From positions 1-64,000 of the forward strand of contig JAEKNQ010000054.1 in NCBI GenBank assembly GCA_016464825.1: 64,000 nucleotides of DNA, read 5' to 3'. A model generated the notes under the pieces. The model was not told the DNA's origin. It saw nothing but the letters and a program-made list of their open reading frames with translations, and did no database searches. This document shows positions 51,112 to 59,560 of the stretch, piece by piece (position 1 is the first letter of the stretch; each line of letters begins with the position of its first letter). This DNA comes from Candidatus Dormiibacter inghamiae (GTDB lineage: Bacteria > Chloroflexota > Dormibacteria > Dormibacterales > Dormibacteraceae). A program made the translations under genes and the position numbers.

Positions 51112-51117
51112 CGCACA

Positions 51118-52494
51118 GTGCCCGGCGCCCTCGAGGAATACAGCCGAGTCAACCTCTCGAGCGACCCCATCTATCGCTATGTCCAGGTGACCAAGCCCGG
51201 CGCTGTGCCGGGAACCTCCGAGCAGGAACTGATCGACCACCCTTGGCTGCAGCGCCTGCGCCGCATCCATCAGCTGCAGAGCGCCTGGTGGGTATTCCCC
51301 ACCGCCGAGCACTCGCGCTTTCAGCATTCGCTCGGCGCCATGCACCTGGCCGGCGAATGGGCTCGCCATCTCTACCCCTCGCTCGCCGAGCAGCATCCGG
51401 ACACCCCTTCAGCGGCAGTGGTCAGCGAGACACTGCGCCTGGCCGGGCTGCTGCACGATGTGGGTCACGGCCCCTTCGGCCACTTCTTCGACGAGACCTA
51501 CCTCTCCCGCTGGAACCTGGACCACGAGGGCATCGGCCGCTATTTGATCACCGGCGACCTGGCGCCGCTGATCGACCAGGTGCGGGCTTCGCCGGAGGCG
51601 GACTTTGCGCCTGGGGAGCGGATCGATCCGCGCTGGATCGCGGAGCTCATCTCCGCCGGTGAGCTGCCCGACTTCGAGCCACCGCAATGGGTGAGCGCCC
51701 TGAAGCCGGTCATGGTCGGCTCCTTTTCAGCCGACAACATGGACTACGTGCCCCGCGACGCCTACGTCTGCGGGGTTCCGAGCGGCGCTGTGGACGTGAC
51801 CCGGATCATTCATTACTCGTTCATCTCGCCGCATGGGCTGACGCTGCACAACCATGCAGCAGAGGCGCTGTTCATGTTTCTCACCTCGCGGCTCTACCTG
51901 TATCACCAGGTGTACTTCCACCGCACTGTGCGCCGCATCGATCTGCAGCTGCGCGACATCTTCGCTCCAACCATGGAGGAGCTTCTGGGCGGCAATCCCC
52001 TGGACGACCTGGCCGGCTATCAGCGAATCAATGAGTGGGCGCTGTTGAGCGAGGTGGAGCGCTGGAACCACGGCGCTCGGAGCCTCCGCCGGCGCGAGCT
52101 GGGCCGAGCCTGGGCAGACATCGTGGCGCGGAAGCTCAGCTGGCAGCTGGTCTATTCCAGCTATCTGGAGGCACGCGAGATGCCGCAGGCCGCGCTGGAG
52201 TTGGGCAGGTCGGAATTCGCCGAGGGGATCAGAGACCGTCTGCCAACCGCGCTGCGGCAGCTCGAGTTCGAGGTTGACGTTGCGGCGCAGGCGTCGAGGG
52301 CCTTCAGTCCGATTCCGGAAGGCCAGGGCATCATCTTTTATGACGCCCTCCAGGGGACCTTCGAGGAGTCGCGGGTGCTCGATCTCTTCCGGCGCCTGCC
52401 CGTCCGCATGGCGATCTTCCGCATCTTCGCCAAGGACCCCTCGGCGCGCGCCGAGCTTAGCCGGGCGGCGGAAGAGGTGCTGGCCCGTGAATGA
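51118..52494 (+). CDS. HD-superfamily phosphohydrolase (dGTPase/SAMHD1-like)
   Basis: The 458-residue protein has DPIYRYVQVT at the N-terminus, LQRLRRIHQLQSAWWVFPTAEHSRFQHSLGAMHLAGEW with the first metal His, then the HD pair in RLAGLLHDVGHGPFGHFFDE, and the DNMDYVPRDAYVCG block that carries the final Asp. This is the layout of the dGTPase/SAMHD1-like YwfO group, which hydrolyses (d)NTPs. The C-terminal half is helical with a glutamate-rich end. GTG start with TAGAAT 6 nt upstream. Overlaps the next gene by 8 bp. Confidence 0.85.
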   Translation: MPGALEEYSRVNLSSDPIYRYVQVTKPGAVPGTSEQELIDHPWLQRLRRIHQLQSAWWVFPTAEHSRFQHSLGAMHLAGEWARHLYPSLAEQHPDTPSAAVVSETLRLAGLLHDVGHGPFGHFFDETYLSRWNLDHEGIGRYLITGDLAPLIDQVRASPEADFAPGERIDPRWIAELISAGELPDFEPPQWVSALKPVMVGSFSADNMDYVPRDAYVCGVPSGAVDVTRIIHYSFISPHGLTLHNHAAEALFMFLTSRLYLYHQVYFHRTVRRIDLQLRDIFAPTMEELLGGNPLDDLAGYQRINEWALLSEVERWNHGARSLRRRELGRAWADIVARKLSWQLVYSSYLEAREMPQAALELGRSEFAEGIRDRLPTALRQLEFEVDVAAQASRAFSPIPEGQGIIFYDALQGTFEESRVLDLFRRLPVRMAIFRIFAKDPSARAELSRAAEEVLARE

Positions 52495-53410
52495 TCTCCA
52501 AACGATCGGTGCGGCGGTGGCAGCAGCGCAGCCGTACGTGCGCCGAACGCCGTTGCTGCCACTCGATCGAGGACGCTGGCTGAAGCTCGAGTCTTTGCAG
52601 CCGACCGGCAGCTTCAAGGTGCGCGGTTTCCTGGCAGCGGCGCTGGCTCTGTCCCCCGACGAACGAGCGCGGGGACTCCTCACCGTCAGCGCCGGCAACG
52701 CGGCGCTTGCTTGCGCCTATGCCGCTCATGCGCTCGATGTGCCCTGCCGTGTCTTCAGCTTCGACACCGCGCCCAAGACCAAGCTAGAGGGGCTCCGAGC
52801 CCTCGGCGCCGGCGTGACATTGCTGCCGCGGGCGGATCTGCTGGCGTGGCTGAGTCGCCATGGCTGGGAGGCCGAACCCGAGACGTTCATCCATCCCTTC
52901 GCCGACGATCTGGTGCAGGCGGGACATGGCGGCATCGGTCTGGAGATCCTCGCAGACGTGCCGGGCGTGCATCGGGTGGTGGTGCCGGTCGGCGGCGGCG
53001 GGCTGATGGTGGGAGTGGCTGAGGCGATCAAACAGACCCGGCCGGCGGTGGAGATGGTGGGCGCCGTGGCCGCCGGCTATGAGATGTGGCCGCGCATCAT
53101 GCGCGGGGAATCGCTCGCTGCGACCCTCAAGCCGGAGACGATCGCCGACGGCACCACAGCGCCGTACGATTCCCGGCTCCAGCCGCGCTTGGCAGCGTGC
53201 GTGGATTCCTGGGTCACCGTGCCGGAGCCGGTTCTGCGAGGGTCGGTGTGGCGGCTTGCGGCCGAAGGCAAGGTGGTGGCGGAAGGCGCGGGAGCGCTGG
53301 CCTACGCCGCGCTGGACTTTCTGGAGAGCCGGCCGCCAACCGTGGCGGTCGTCAGTGGCGGGAACATCGACCCCGCCCTGCTGGTGCAGCTGAACGCAGA
53401 AAGCCTATGA
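52487..53410 (+). CDS. PLP-dependent serine/threonine dehydratase-like protein
   Basis: The 307-residue fold-type II PLP enzyme has the Schiff-base Lys in TGSFKVRGF (~45), the Asn-containing SAGNAALACAYAA substrate loop and the phosphate-binding VPVGGGGLMVGV. It matches threonine/serine dehydratase-like proteins but lacks an ACT domain. It could deaminate Ser/Thr or act as a racemase. Starts at GTG 52487, overlapping the HD gene by 8 bp. The C-terminus keeps the EGAGALAYAAL and VVSGGNID blocks. The intergenic 53411-53587 shows nothing. Confidence 0.85.
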   Translation: MNDLQTIGAAVAAAQPYVRRTPLLPLDRGRWLKLESLQPTGSFKVRGFLAAALALSPDERARGLLTVSAGNAALACAYAAHALDVPCRVFSFDTAPKTKLEGLRALGAGVTLLPRADLLAWLSRHGWEAEPETFIHPFADDLVQAGHGGIGLEILADVPGVHRVVVPVGGGGLMVGVAEAIKQTRPAVEMVGAVAAGYEMWPRIMRGESLAATLKPETIADGTTAPYDSRLQPRLAACVDSWVTVPEPVLRGSVWRLAAEGKVVAEGAGALAYAALDFLESRPPTVAVVSGGNIDPALLVQLNAESL

Positions 53411-53587
53411 GAGCTATCAACACTGGAGATAAGCGCGGGGGCGGCTCCACGTAGGGCATTGGTTCTGGCCTCCCGGGTGCTGACGGAGCGCTGAGCAAGA
53501 CTACGCTAAGCCACCCTGCGCCGAAGCCACCGACCTGCGCCCGCTGGTCGACGCGGCTGGTCCGGGGAAGGTTTCGTGGCAGGTGAG

Positions 53588-54531
53588 TCACAGGGGCTCG
53601 ATGGCTGCGGTCGAATCGGCCGCATTCAGCGCCGGCGGCACAAGATATTCGGGCAGCTTGATCGCAGAAGCGGTTCGGTTCTCCAGCTTCCGGATCAAGC
53701 CCTGGATAGGTAGGTAGGGCAGGAGCTTGAAGAACCGGTTGCGCTGATGAATCTTCTTCCAGGTCGCCGGCGCCAGGAAGTTCGCAGCACTCGCCGCCTG
53801 CTTCTGGCTGGCAGCCACGTAGTGACGCAGCAGCCGTTCATAACGGGCAAACGCGGTGCCGTAGTCACCACCTGCTGCGGCCAGCTCGCCGGCCAGGATG
53901 TACGCCGCGACCACCGCGCCCCCGGTTCCGTTGCCTCCCGGTCCCCCGGCGTAACCGGCGTCGCCGATGAGGACGACTCGGCCGTCGGACCAGCGGTCCA
54001 TATGCACCTGGCTGGCCGTGTCGAAGTAGAAGTCCATGGCCTGCCACATCTCCTGGAGAAGCCGGGGCACATACCAGGCCTCGCCGCCGAACACGTCGGC
54101 GACGATCTCCCTTCCTGGTTTGACGCCGCCGTAGCGGTCACCCGCTCCCGGCGAGGCGGTGAAGAAGAGCATGGCGATCGCCTCCCGGTTGCCCCGAGCG
54201 CTGTAGATGCTTGCCGTCTTCCCCGGAACGCCATAGAGCAGTCCGGTCCGATCGAGGTCGAGGAAGTTGGGCAGACTGAAGACGGAAACGGAGAGGCCGA
54301 GATCCCGCCGGAAGCGGGTGTCATCGCCAAAGACCAGTCGCCGGACATTGGATTGCACTCCGTCGGCGCCGACCACTAGGTCAAAGGTGCGCGGCTGACC
54401 GTGCTCGAACTGGACGCGAACGCATGTCTCGTCCTGCTCCAGAGCCTGAATCGAGTCGCCGACGAGGTACTCGTTGGAATGCCTGGTGGCCTGGTGCAGG
54501 ATAGTGGTCAGGTCGCCACGCAGGATCTCTA
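53588..54531 (-). pseudogene. FAD-dependent monooxygenase missing its N-terminus
   Basis: The frame carries the middle and end of a PHBH-type FAD monooxygenase: VEILRGDLTTILHQA, the DLVVGADGVQSNVRRLVFG (DG motif) and the GD motif RVVLIGDAGYAGGPGGNGTGG, then helical C-terminus. The N-terminal Rossmann GxGxxG segment (about 100 residues) is missing, and the frame is open upstream only into a fragment of another gene (VOC family) in a broken context. GTG 54376 could still start a 262-residue product, but it would not bind FAD normally. Confidence 0.75.
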
Positions 54532-54655
54532 CAAGCGCATGAAGCGTAAGTCGGCATCGGTGTTCACCTCGAGGCCGAGCTTGCCCACGTAGACGTCAAA
54601 GGGCTTCGTCTTGGCCGAGAACGAAGATCCGCGATTGGCCTATTGATTTCAGCAT
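54532..54655 (-). pseudogene. fragment of a VOC (glyoxalase-like) gene
   Basis: ATG 54655 opens MLKSIGQSRIFVLGQDEAL and stops at TGA (54598-54596). In the next frame similarity continues as FDVYVGKLGLEVNTDADLRFM, the usual first beta-strand-helix unit of VOC proteins. One extra T in a TTT run explains the shift. Only the first ~40 residues remain before the sequence joins the FAD-monooxygenase remnant, as if a deletion fused two genes. Confidence 0.55.
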
Positions 54656-54766
54656 GGGCAGGACGCTAGCGAGCCGCGGTCCGGGCCCGCCTCTCCGAAA
54701 CTGCTCGGTCGCAGCAAGGCCATCGCGAAGCAGGTCGGCACAGTCATCAGCTGTGCTCGCTTGCGG

Positions 54767-55078
54767 TTATACCGTCGGCGCCTCACCGACGATGTCGCGA
54801 AAGGTGCGGCTGAACGTCCCGAGGCTGGTGAAGCCGACGTCGTAGCACACGTCGGTAGCGCGGCGGTCGGACTGACGGAGCAAGTACATCGCGCGCTCGA
54901 CGCGGCGGCGCTGCAGGTAGCGGTGCGGTGTTTCGCCAAACGTCGCCTGGAAGATCCGAATGAAGCGCGCCTCGGACACGCACGCGATCTTCGCAAGGAT
55001 GGCGACGTCAAGTGGTTTCGCGTAGGCTCGGTCCATCGCATCGCGGGCGCGCAGCAGGCGCCGAATGACCTCCTCCAA
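54767..55078 (-). CDS. AraC-family regulator, C-terminal tail frameshifted
   Basis: The 103-residue protein contains both AraC helix-turn-helix units (VAILAKIACVSEARFIRIFQATFGETPHRYLQRRRVERAMYLL and ATDVCYDVGFTSLGTFSRTFRDIVGEAPT). It stops at a TAA where homologues continue with Tyr-Arg-type residues. Removing one G at about 54771 lets the frame continue as YNRKRAQLMTVPTCFAMALLRPS to 54649, the expected tail. The DNA-binding part is intact, so it may still function. Start TTG 55078 is the first codon after an in-frame stop. It probably regulated the adjacent VOC/FAD-monooxygenase genes that are now broken. Confidence 0.7.
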   Translation of the reverse strand: MEEVIRRLLRARDAMDRAYAKPLDVAILAKIACVSEARFIRIFQATFGETPHRYLQRRRVERAMYLLRQSDRRATDVCYDVGFTSLGTFSRTFRDIVGEAPTV

Positions 55079-55131
55079 CGGCCCTGCTCATCGATGTGGT
55101 CACACACTGCGTGCGAGGGAAGCGCGGAGCT

Positions 55132-55749
55132 TCAGCAGGACTCTTGGGACTCGCTCGGGCCGGCCTCCAAGCTGGCGTCGACCGCTCTGCTGCTCTGGCT
55201 CTCGGCGCTCGTCTCAGCACTGGCGCTCGGCGGCGTTCCGGCCGGCTCGCGGCGCGAGGCAGGCGGTCGAACCACCTGATTCTCCGTGGGTGTTTCCAGC
55301 TGCTCAGGTCGCCGGCGAGGTCGGCGTGCCAACGCCCCCGCGCCTTCCCCAGCCCTCCCGCCGCCCCTGACGGGGGCACTGCTGATGGGGGCCGACCGGG
55401 GGCGTCGCGGCTGAGCGGCAAGCGGCGGCTCCATTCCGGCTGCGGCTGGGCCCAGTGGGCCGCGCGCAGCAGACCGGGAAGCCGGCGCCACGAGCTTTTC
55501 CAACCCCTCGACCTTCAAGGTCAGTGCGTCAAGCCGCTGGGTCAGCGCATCAAGCTCTGTTCGAATACCCGCACCGCCCAGCCGCTCCTGCAGCCGGCGC
55601 TGGCTCCGATCGACGCGTTCGGCAAGCTGTGGCGGAAGCCGCTTTTGGATGTCCTGCACGGCGCCGCGGGCAGCTTGTCGAGCTTGTCGGATCAGGCGTC
55701 CAGAGTCTGCTTCCGGATCGAGCGGCGGTGGTGTCTTTCCCTTGGTCAT
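55132..55749 (-). CDS. phasin-like helical protein divergent from PhaR
   Basis: The 205-residue protein begins MTKGKTPPPLDPEADSG and has an amphipathic, coiled-coil N-terminal half (LIRQARQAARGAVQDIQKRLPP; RVDRSQRRLQERL; IRTELDALTQRLDALTLKVEGLEKL). The second half is low-complexity Pro/Ala/Arg/Ser. Helical, Ala/Arg/Gln-rich architecture next to a PhaR gene suggests a phasin, a protein coating PHA granules, but the sequence alone does not prove it. I use ATG 55749; the upstream extension overlaps the promoter region. Confidence 0.5.
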   Translation of the reverse strand: MTKGKTPPPLDPEADSGRLIRQARQAARGAVQDIQKRLPPQLAERVDRSQRRLQERLGGAGIRTELDALTQRLDALTLKVEGLEKLVAPASRSAARGPLGPAAAGMEPPLAAQPRRPRSAPISSAPVRGGGRAGEGAGALARRPRRRPEQLETPTENQVVRPPASRREPAGTPPSASAETSAESQSSRAVDASLEAGPSESQESC

Positions 55750-55800
55750 GGCGGTGTCGGCTCCTTCGGATAACGGATGTGACCAGGCCTGGAGAAGATG

Positions 55801-55820
55801 ATAACGCGCTGCGTTATACT
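55801..55820. promoter_or_regulatory. perfect inverted repeat and -10 in the phasin/PhaR divergent region
   Basis: ATAACGC-GCT-GCGTTAT (55801-55817) is a perfect palindrome with a 3-bp centre. It overlaps TATACT (55815-55820), a good -10 ending 9 nt before the PhaR GTG. Binding here would shut off PhaR and likely the divergent gene, so it is a candidate PhaR autoregulatory operator. Confidence 0.5.
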
Positions 55821-55829
55821 GCGCCACAA

Positions 55830-56336
55830 GTGGCGACCGAGCATCTGATCAAGAAGTACGCCAATCGGAAGCTCTACGACACCAGCACCAGCCGCTACGT
55901 CACGCTGGACCGGATCTCAGCCCTCGTTCGCGAGGGTGCGGAGATCAAGGTAGTGGACCGTGACACGGGTCGAGACTTGACCAGCCTGGTTCTCTCGCAA
56001 ATCGTGATGGGAGAGGAAAAGCGGCAGCCGGGCAATGGTGCGGAGACCCTGCACGAGCGTGGGCAGGCGCTGCTCGGTTACGTCCGTCGCACCCTGAGCG
56101 CTCCTGCGAGTGCAGTCAGCAGCGAAGTGGAGCGCCGGCTGGACGAGGCCGAGGACCTGGTCGATGTAGCAGTGGCGCGGGCTTTGAGCCGGCTTTCGAT
56201 TCCGACCCGGCGCGACTACGAGCGGTTGGAGACACGGCTGGACGGCTTGGCCGCGCGGCTCGACGCACTTGAACCGGCCACCCCTAGGCCGCCTGTCAGG
56301 GCGACCCGTACACGTAGGGCCGCGGCGCAACGGTAG
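55830..56336 (+). CDS. PhaR-like polyhydroxyalkanoate synthesis regulator
   Basis: The 168-residue protein starts at GTG 55830 with the diagnostic PHB/PHA accumulation regulator DNA-binding domain: LIKKYANRKLYDTSTSRYVTLDRISALVREG and KVVDRDTGRDLTSLVLSQI. The C-terminal part is helical coiled coil (LSAPASAVSSEVERRLDEAEDLVDV; YERLETRLDGLAARLDAL) resembling phasins. In model systems PhaR represses phasin genes and binds PHA granules. No PHA synthase is in this window. Its 3' end overlaps the convergent DUF881 gene by 41 bp. Confidence 0.88.
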   Translation: MATEHLIKKYANRKLYDTSTSRYVTLDRISALVREGAEIKVVDRDTGRDLTSLVLSQIVMGEEKRQPGNGAETLHERGQALLGYVRRTLSAPASAVSSEVERRLDEAEDLVDVAVARALSRLSIPTRRDYERLETRLDGLAARLDALEPATPRPPVRATRTRRAAAQR

Positions 56337-56964
56337 CGCGGATCTGCAGATCCGGCTCGAAGCGGTAGGTCGCCGAGCGCACCCGATTACTGGTCTGCAG
56401 TTGGCGTGTCATGCTGCCGGCGGCCTCAGCGAGCCTGGTCGGATCGCCGATCGCCTGAATCGTCCAGGGACCGCTCACCAAGACGTCATCAATGGCGATC
56501 TCGCCGTTGCGCTGCTCGATGGAGCTCCCGGTCACCACCCGGCGGTCGTTGACAGCTATCTCCTCGGCACCCCCCAGGCGCAGGTTGTTCACGCCGTCCT
56601 GCAGATCCAGCGCCGACAGTGGCGCGTCGGCGGTGATGACCACCCCGGGCCCGTGAGCGGCGTCCAGGCCCTCGATCAGGCGGAGGCGAATTCGCTCGTC
56701 CTGAAGCGCGGCGTCAGTCTGACCACTGCCGCTCTTTAGGCGATCTCGCTGGACTGTCAGATTGGCCGCCTCCGCCTCGAGTTGATCGTTGGCTCGATGC
56801 AGGTCGTCGATGAGAAAGGCGAGGCCAACGTCGTCCTGACCGGCGAGACTGCGCTGCACCTCAGCCTGGCTGCGTAGCTGGAGGACTGTGACCAGTGCGA
56901 TGATGCCGCTCAACAGGGCGACAGTGACTGCGCCGCGCCTGCGGCGGCTAGCCCGGGTGGGCAT
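56296..56964 (-). CDS. DUF881-family membrane-anchored protein (second copy)
   Basis: The 222-residue protein has a basic N-terminus (PTRASRRRRG), one transmembrane helix (AVTVALLSGIIALVTVLQL), a coiled-coil segment and the DUF881 domain (GPGVVITADAPLS, VNNLRLGGAEEIAVNDRRVV, GPWTIQAIGDPTRL). DUF881 proteins occur in tandem in actinobacteria near division genes; function unknown. It starts inside the end of the upstream DUF881 gene (17-bp overlap). Confidence 0.85.
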   Translation of the reverse strand: MPTRASRRRRGAVTVALLSGIIALVTVLQLRSQAEVQRSLAGQDDVGLAFLIDDLHRANDQLEAEAANLTVQRDRLKSGSGQTDAALQDERIRLRLIEGLDAAHGPGVVITADAPLSALDLQDGVNNLRLGGAEEIAVNDRRVVTGSSIEQRNGEIAIDDVLVSGPWTIQAIGDPTRLAEAAGSMTRQLQTSNRVRSATYRFEPDLQIRATVAPRPYVYGSP

Positions 56965-57676
56965 AGCGCACCTGGAGGCTGGAGTCATAGGCCGGCAGCG
57001 AGATCTCGCCTTCAGCTGACCAGCCGAGAGACAGGCCGTAGCGATCGCGCCGGAGGCGCAGGTCGCCGAGGGAGGAGGATTCTCCCAGCAGCCTCTCCAT
57101 CTGGTTGCGGTCGCCCACTGCCTGGATCTTGAAGGGAGCCAGCACCGGCGGCCCTTGATCGATCACCACAGTGCCCGCCTGACCCTGATAGAAGCTGAGG
57201 GGCGAGAGGCGCCGACCGTTCACAGCGACTCCCTCGGCGCCGCCGGCGAAGAGTAGGAAGGCGACGTCCTGCACGTCCTGGAAGGTGACGAGGTAGTCGA
57301 CGCTGCCCCCGCTGGAGGGTCGCGGGGGGCCGTTTCCGATCTGGACGGTGACGCCCGGCCCGCGCAGCGGCTTCAAGCCGGCGTGCGCTCGCAGATCATC
57401 CACCTCTCGCTGCAGCTGGCCGGCGGCGGTTGAACGCTGCGCCTCGCCCTTCTCGATGTCAGCGATCTCCTGCCGGAGTGCCGTGAGGTTCTGGCGGTCC
57501 GCGGCGTTCTCCTTCTCCAAGTCCTGGACGCTGCGCACCAGGGCCTCGTTCCGCTCCAGCCGGTTGCTGGGATTGATCAGGCCAGCCCTCAGTTGTCCGG
57601 CGGCGAAGAAGCCGAACGCTAGCGCGGTGAGCGCGATCAGCAGGATGCTGCCCCGCCGATTGGCTGAAGGGTGCAT
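56948..57676 (-). CDS. DUF881-family membrane-anchored protein (first copy)
   Basis: This 242-residue paralogue of its neighbour has one N-terminal transmembrane helix (GSILLIALTALAFGFFAAGQL), a long coiled coil (RNEALVRSVQDLEKENAADRQNLTALRQEI) and the DUF881 domain (GPGVTVQIGNGPPRP; FLLFAGGAEGVAVNGRRLSP; VLAPFKIQAVGDRNQM). ATG 57676 gives a short cytosolic leader before the helix, and GATAAT lies 9 nt upstream. ATG 57724 is the alternative. Divergent from the glutamate dehydrogenase gene. Confidence 0.85.
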   Translation of the reverse strand: MHPSANRRGSILLIALTALAFGFFAAGQLRAGLINPSNRLERNEALVRSVQDLEKENAADRQNLTALRQEIADIEKGEAQRSTAAGQLQREVDDLRAHAGLKPLRGPGVTVQIGNGPPRPSSGGSVDYLVTFQDVQDVAFLLFAGGAEGVAVNGRRLSPLSFYQGQAGTVVIDQGPPVLAPFKIQAVGDRNQMERLLGESSSLGDLRLRRDRYGLSLGWSAEGEISLPAYDSSLQVRYAHPG

Positions 57677-57779
57677 GCCATTGGGATTATCGGGTCGGTC
57701 AGACTCAAGCTGACGCGGTACCATCTGGCCCACGGTCGGAACGGTCCGCGGGATCGATAGTCCAAGTGAAGAGGTGGAG

Positions 57780-59039
57780 ATGGCGATCGACTTGAAGCCG
57801 CAATCGGCCTTTGCCGTGGCGCAGCAGCGGTTGGAGCGGGCTGCCCAAGTGATGAACCTGCCTGACGACTCGCTTCGGATGCTGAAGGAGGTCAAGCGGG
57901 AGCTCACTGTTCACTTTCCCGTCCAGCTCGACAATGGCTCGGTCCACGTGTACACCGGCTATCGCGTGCAGCACAACATCAGCCGCGGCCCGGCCAAAGG
58001 TGGGCTGCGCTATGCCGCCGATCTCACTCTCGACATGGTGAAAGCGCTGGCCATGCTCATGACCTGGAAGTGCGCGGTGGTGGGCATCCCCTACGGCGGC
58101 GCCAAAGGTGGCGTGACTGTCGATCCCAAAGCGCTGTCTAAGAACGAGCTTGAGCACCTGACCCGCCGCTACGCGACTGAGATAGCGCTTCTCATCGGCC
58201 CCGAGCGGGACGTGCCTGCACCGGACCTCGGCACCAACGCTCAGGTGATGGCCTGGATCATGGACACCATCTCGATGCACACCGGGCACTCGGTCACCGC
58301 TTCGGTGACTGGCAAGCCTGTCGATGTGGGCGGTTCTCAAGGTCGCCATGAATCACCTGGCCGCGGCATCACCTACCTGACCCTGGAAGGCTTGAAGTAC
58401 CTGCGGATCGACGACGAGACGCCCACTGTCGCCGTGCAGGGCTTCGGCCATGTCGGCGCCTCGACCGCCCGCCTGCTCCAGGACGCCGGCTTGCGAGTGG
58501 TAGCGGTGGGCGACTCAAAGGGCGCCGTCTACAACTCGAAGGGCCTTGATCTAGCTGCCCTTCGGGAGCACCGCCAATACCGCGGTGGCGTCTCAGGCTT
58601 CAAGAAAGCCGATGACCTCAGCCCTCGCGAGCTTCTCGAACTGCCTGTTACTGTGCTGGTTCCAGCCGCCCGGGAGAATCAGATAACTGCCGAGAACGCT
58701 AGCCGCCTCCAGGCCCGGCTGATCACGGAAGCTGCCAACGCAGCCATCGCGCCGGATGCCGACGATATCCTCCACGACAAGGGCATCTTCGTGCTGCCCG
58801 ACATCTTGGCCAACTCCGGCGGCGTGGTTGTCTCCTACTTCGAGTGGGTCCAGGATCTACAGGCCTTCTTCTGGGAAGAGGAGGAGATTAACACCAAGCT
58901 CCACCACGTGATCACACGCGCTTTCTATGAGGTGCTCCACCTCAGCGTGAACAAGCGATTGAACATGCGCACAGCGGCTTACGCCCTCGCAGTGCAGCGG
59001 GTGGCGAACGCCAACTCGGTGCGCGGCATCTACCCGTAG
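57780..59039 (+). CDS. gdhA: Glu/Leu/Phe/Val-family (glutamate) dehydrogenase
   Basis: The 419-residue enzyme has the GDH active site: RGPAKGGLRYAADLTLDMVKALAMLMTWKCAVVGIPYGGAKGG with both catalytic Lys, then PAPDLGTNAQVMAWIMD (catalytic Asp) and the Rossmann motif VQGFGHVGAST. Length and GGAKGG context fit the hexameric glutamate dehydrogenases of about 420 residues. It interconverts glutamate and 2-oxoglutarate plus ammonia. ATG 57780 has GAGGTGGAG immediately upstream. Confidence 0.93.
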   Translation: MAIDLKPQSAFAVAQQRLERAAQVMNLPDDSLRMLKEVKRELTVHFPVQLDNGSVHVYTGYRVQHNISRGPAKGGLRYAADLTLDMVKALAMLMTWKCAVVGIPYGGAKGGVTVDPKALSKNELEHLTRRYATEIALLIGPERDVPAPDLGTNAQVMAWIMDTISMHTGHSVTASVTGKPVDVGGSQGRHESPGRGITYLTLEGLKYLRIDDETPTVAVQGFGHVGASTARLLQDAGLRVVAVGDSKGAVYNSKGLDLAALREHRQYRGGVSGFKKADDLSPRELLELPVTVLVPAARENQITAENASRLQARLITEAANAAIAPDADDILHDKGIFVLPDILANSGGVVVSYFEWVQDLQAFFWEEEEINTKLHHVITRAFYEVLHLSVNKRLNMRTAAYALAVQRVANANSVRGIYP

Positions 59040-59061
59040 TCGATCTGGTGTCCTGCGGGCA

Positions 59062-59224
59062 ATGAATTCGCGGGTGCTGGTGACCGGAGCGGCCAGCCCA
59101 CTGGGCGCGGCGCTGGGTCGCCGGGTGGAGCAGCGAGAGGAAGTCGCGGCAATCTTCGGTCTGGACCTGGTGGATCCTCGGGCGGGCTTTGAGCGGCTCG
59201 ACTTCGTCTACACCGACGACCGGA
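59062..59224 (+). pseudogene. N-terminal fragment of an NAD-dependent epimerase
   Basis: ATG 59062 encodes SRVLVTGAASPLGAALGRRVEQ and FGLDLVDPRAGFERLDFVYTDD, the opening Rossmann unit of an extended SDR. Similarity ends after about 50 residues and the sequence passes into an acyltransferase fragment in a different frame. The remaining ~250 residues of the epimerase are missing, consistent with a deletion. Confidence 0.6.
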
Positions 59225-59560
59225 CGAGAGTTGATCGATCTGGCTGCCATGATGCAGATCGCCGAATTCGTCTACCGGCAGCAGGAGCTGGCTCAACGCG
59301 GCGCCGGGTATGAGGTCGACGAGTTCCGCTTTGACGCTGAGTGGACGGAACCCTGCTGCCGCTGTTCCAACTCATCTACGAGCGCCGGTGGCGAGTGGAA
59401 TCGAGCGGCGTAGAGGAGGTTCCCGCGAGCGGCCGTGCCCTGCTTGTCTCGAACCACGCAGGCGTGCTGCCCTGGGACGGCGCCATGATCAAGACAGCAC
59501 TCTTTCGCGAGCATCCTGAGCCTCGCCACGCCAGGGTGTTGATCGCCGAGGCGTCTTCCG
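59225..59560 (+). pseudogene. fragment of a PlsC-like acyltransferase
   Basis: One frame reads RELIDLAAMMQIAEFVYRQQEL and YEVDEFRFDAEWTE. The next frame continues LLPLFQLIYERRWRVESSGVEEVP, LLVSNHAGVLPWDGAMIKTAL (NHxxxxD acyltransferase motif) and EHPEPRHARVLIAE. A one-base deletion near 59350 separates them, and the C-terminal glycerol-phosphate-binding part is absent or unrecognisable after ~59560. Together with the preceding fragment this is a decayed epimerase-acyltransferase pair. Confidence 0.65.
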
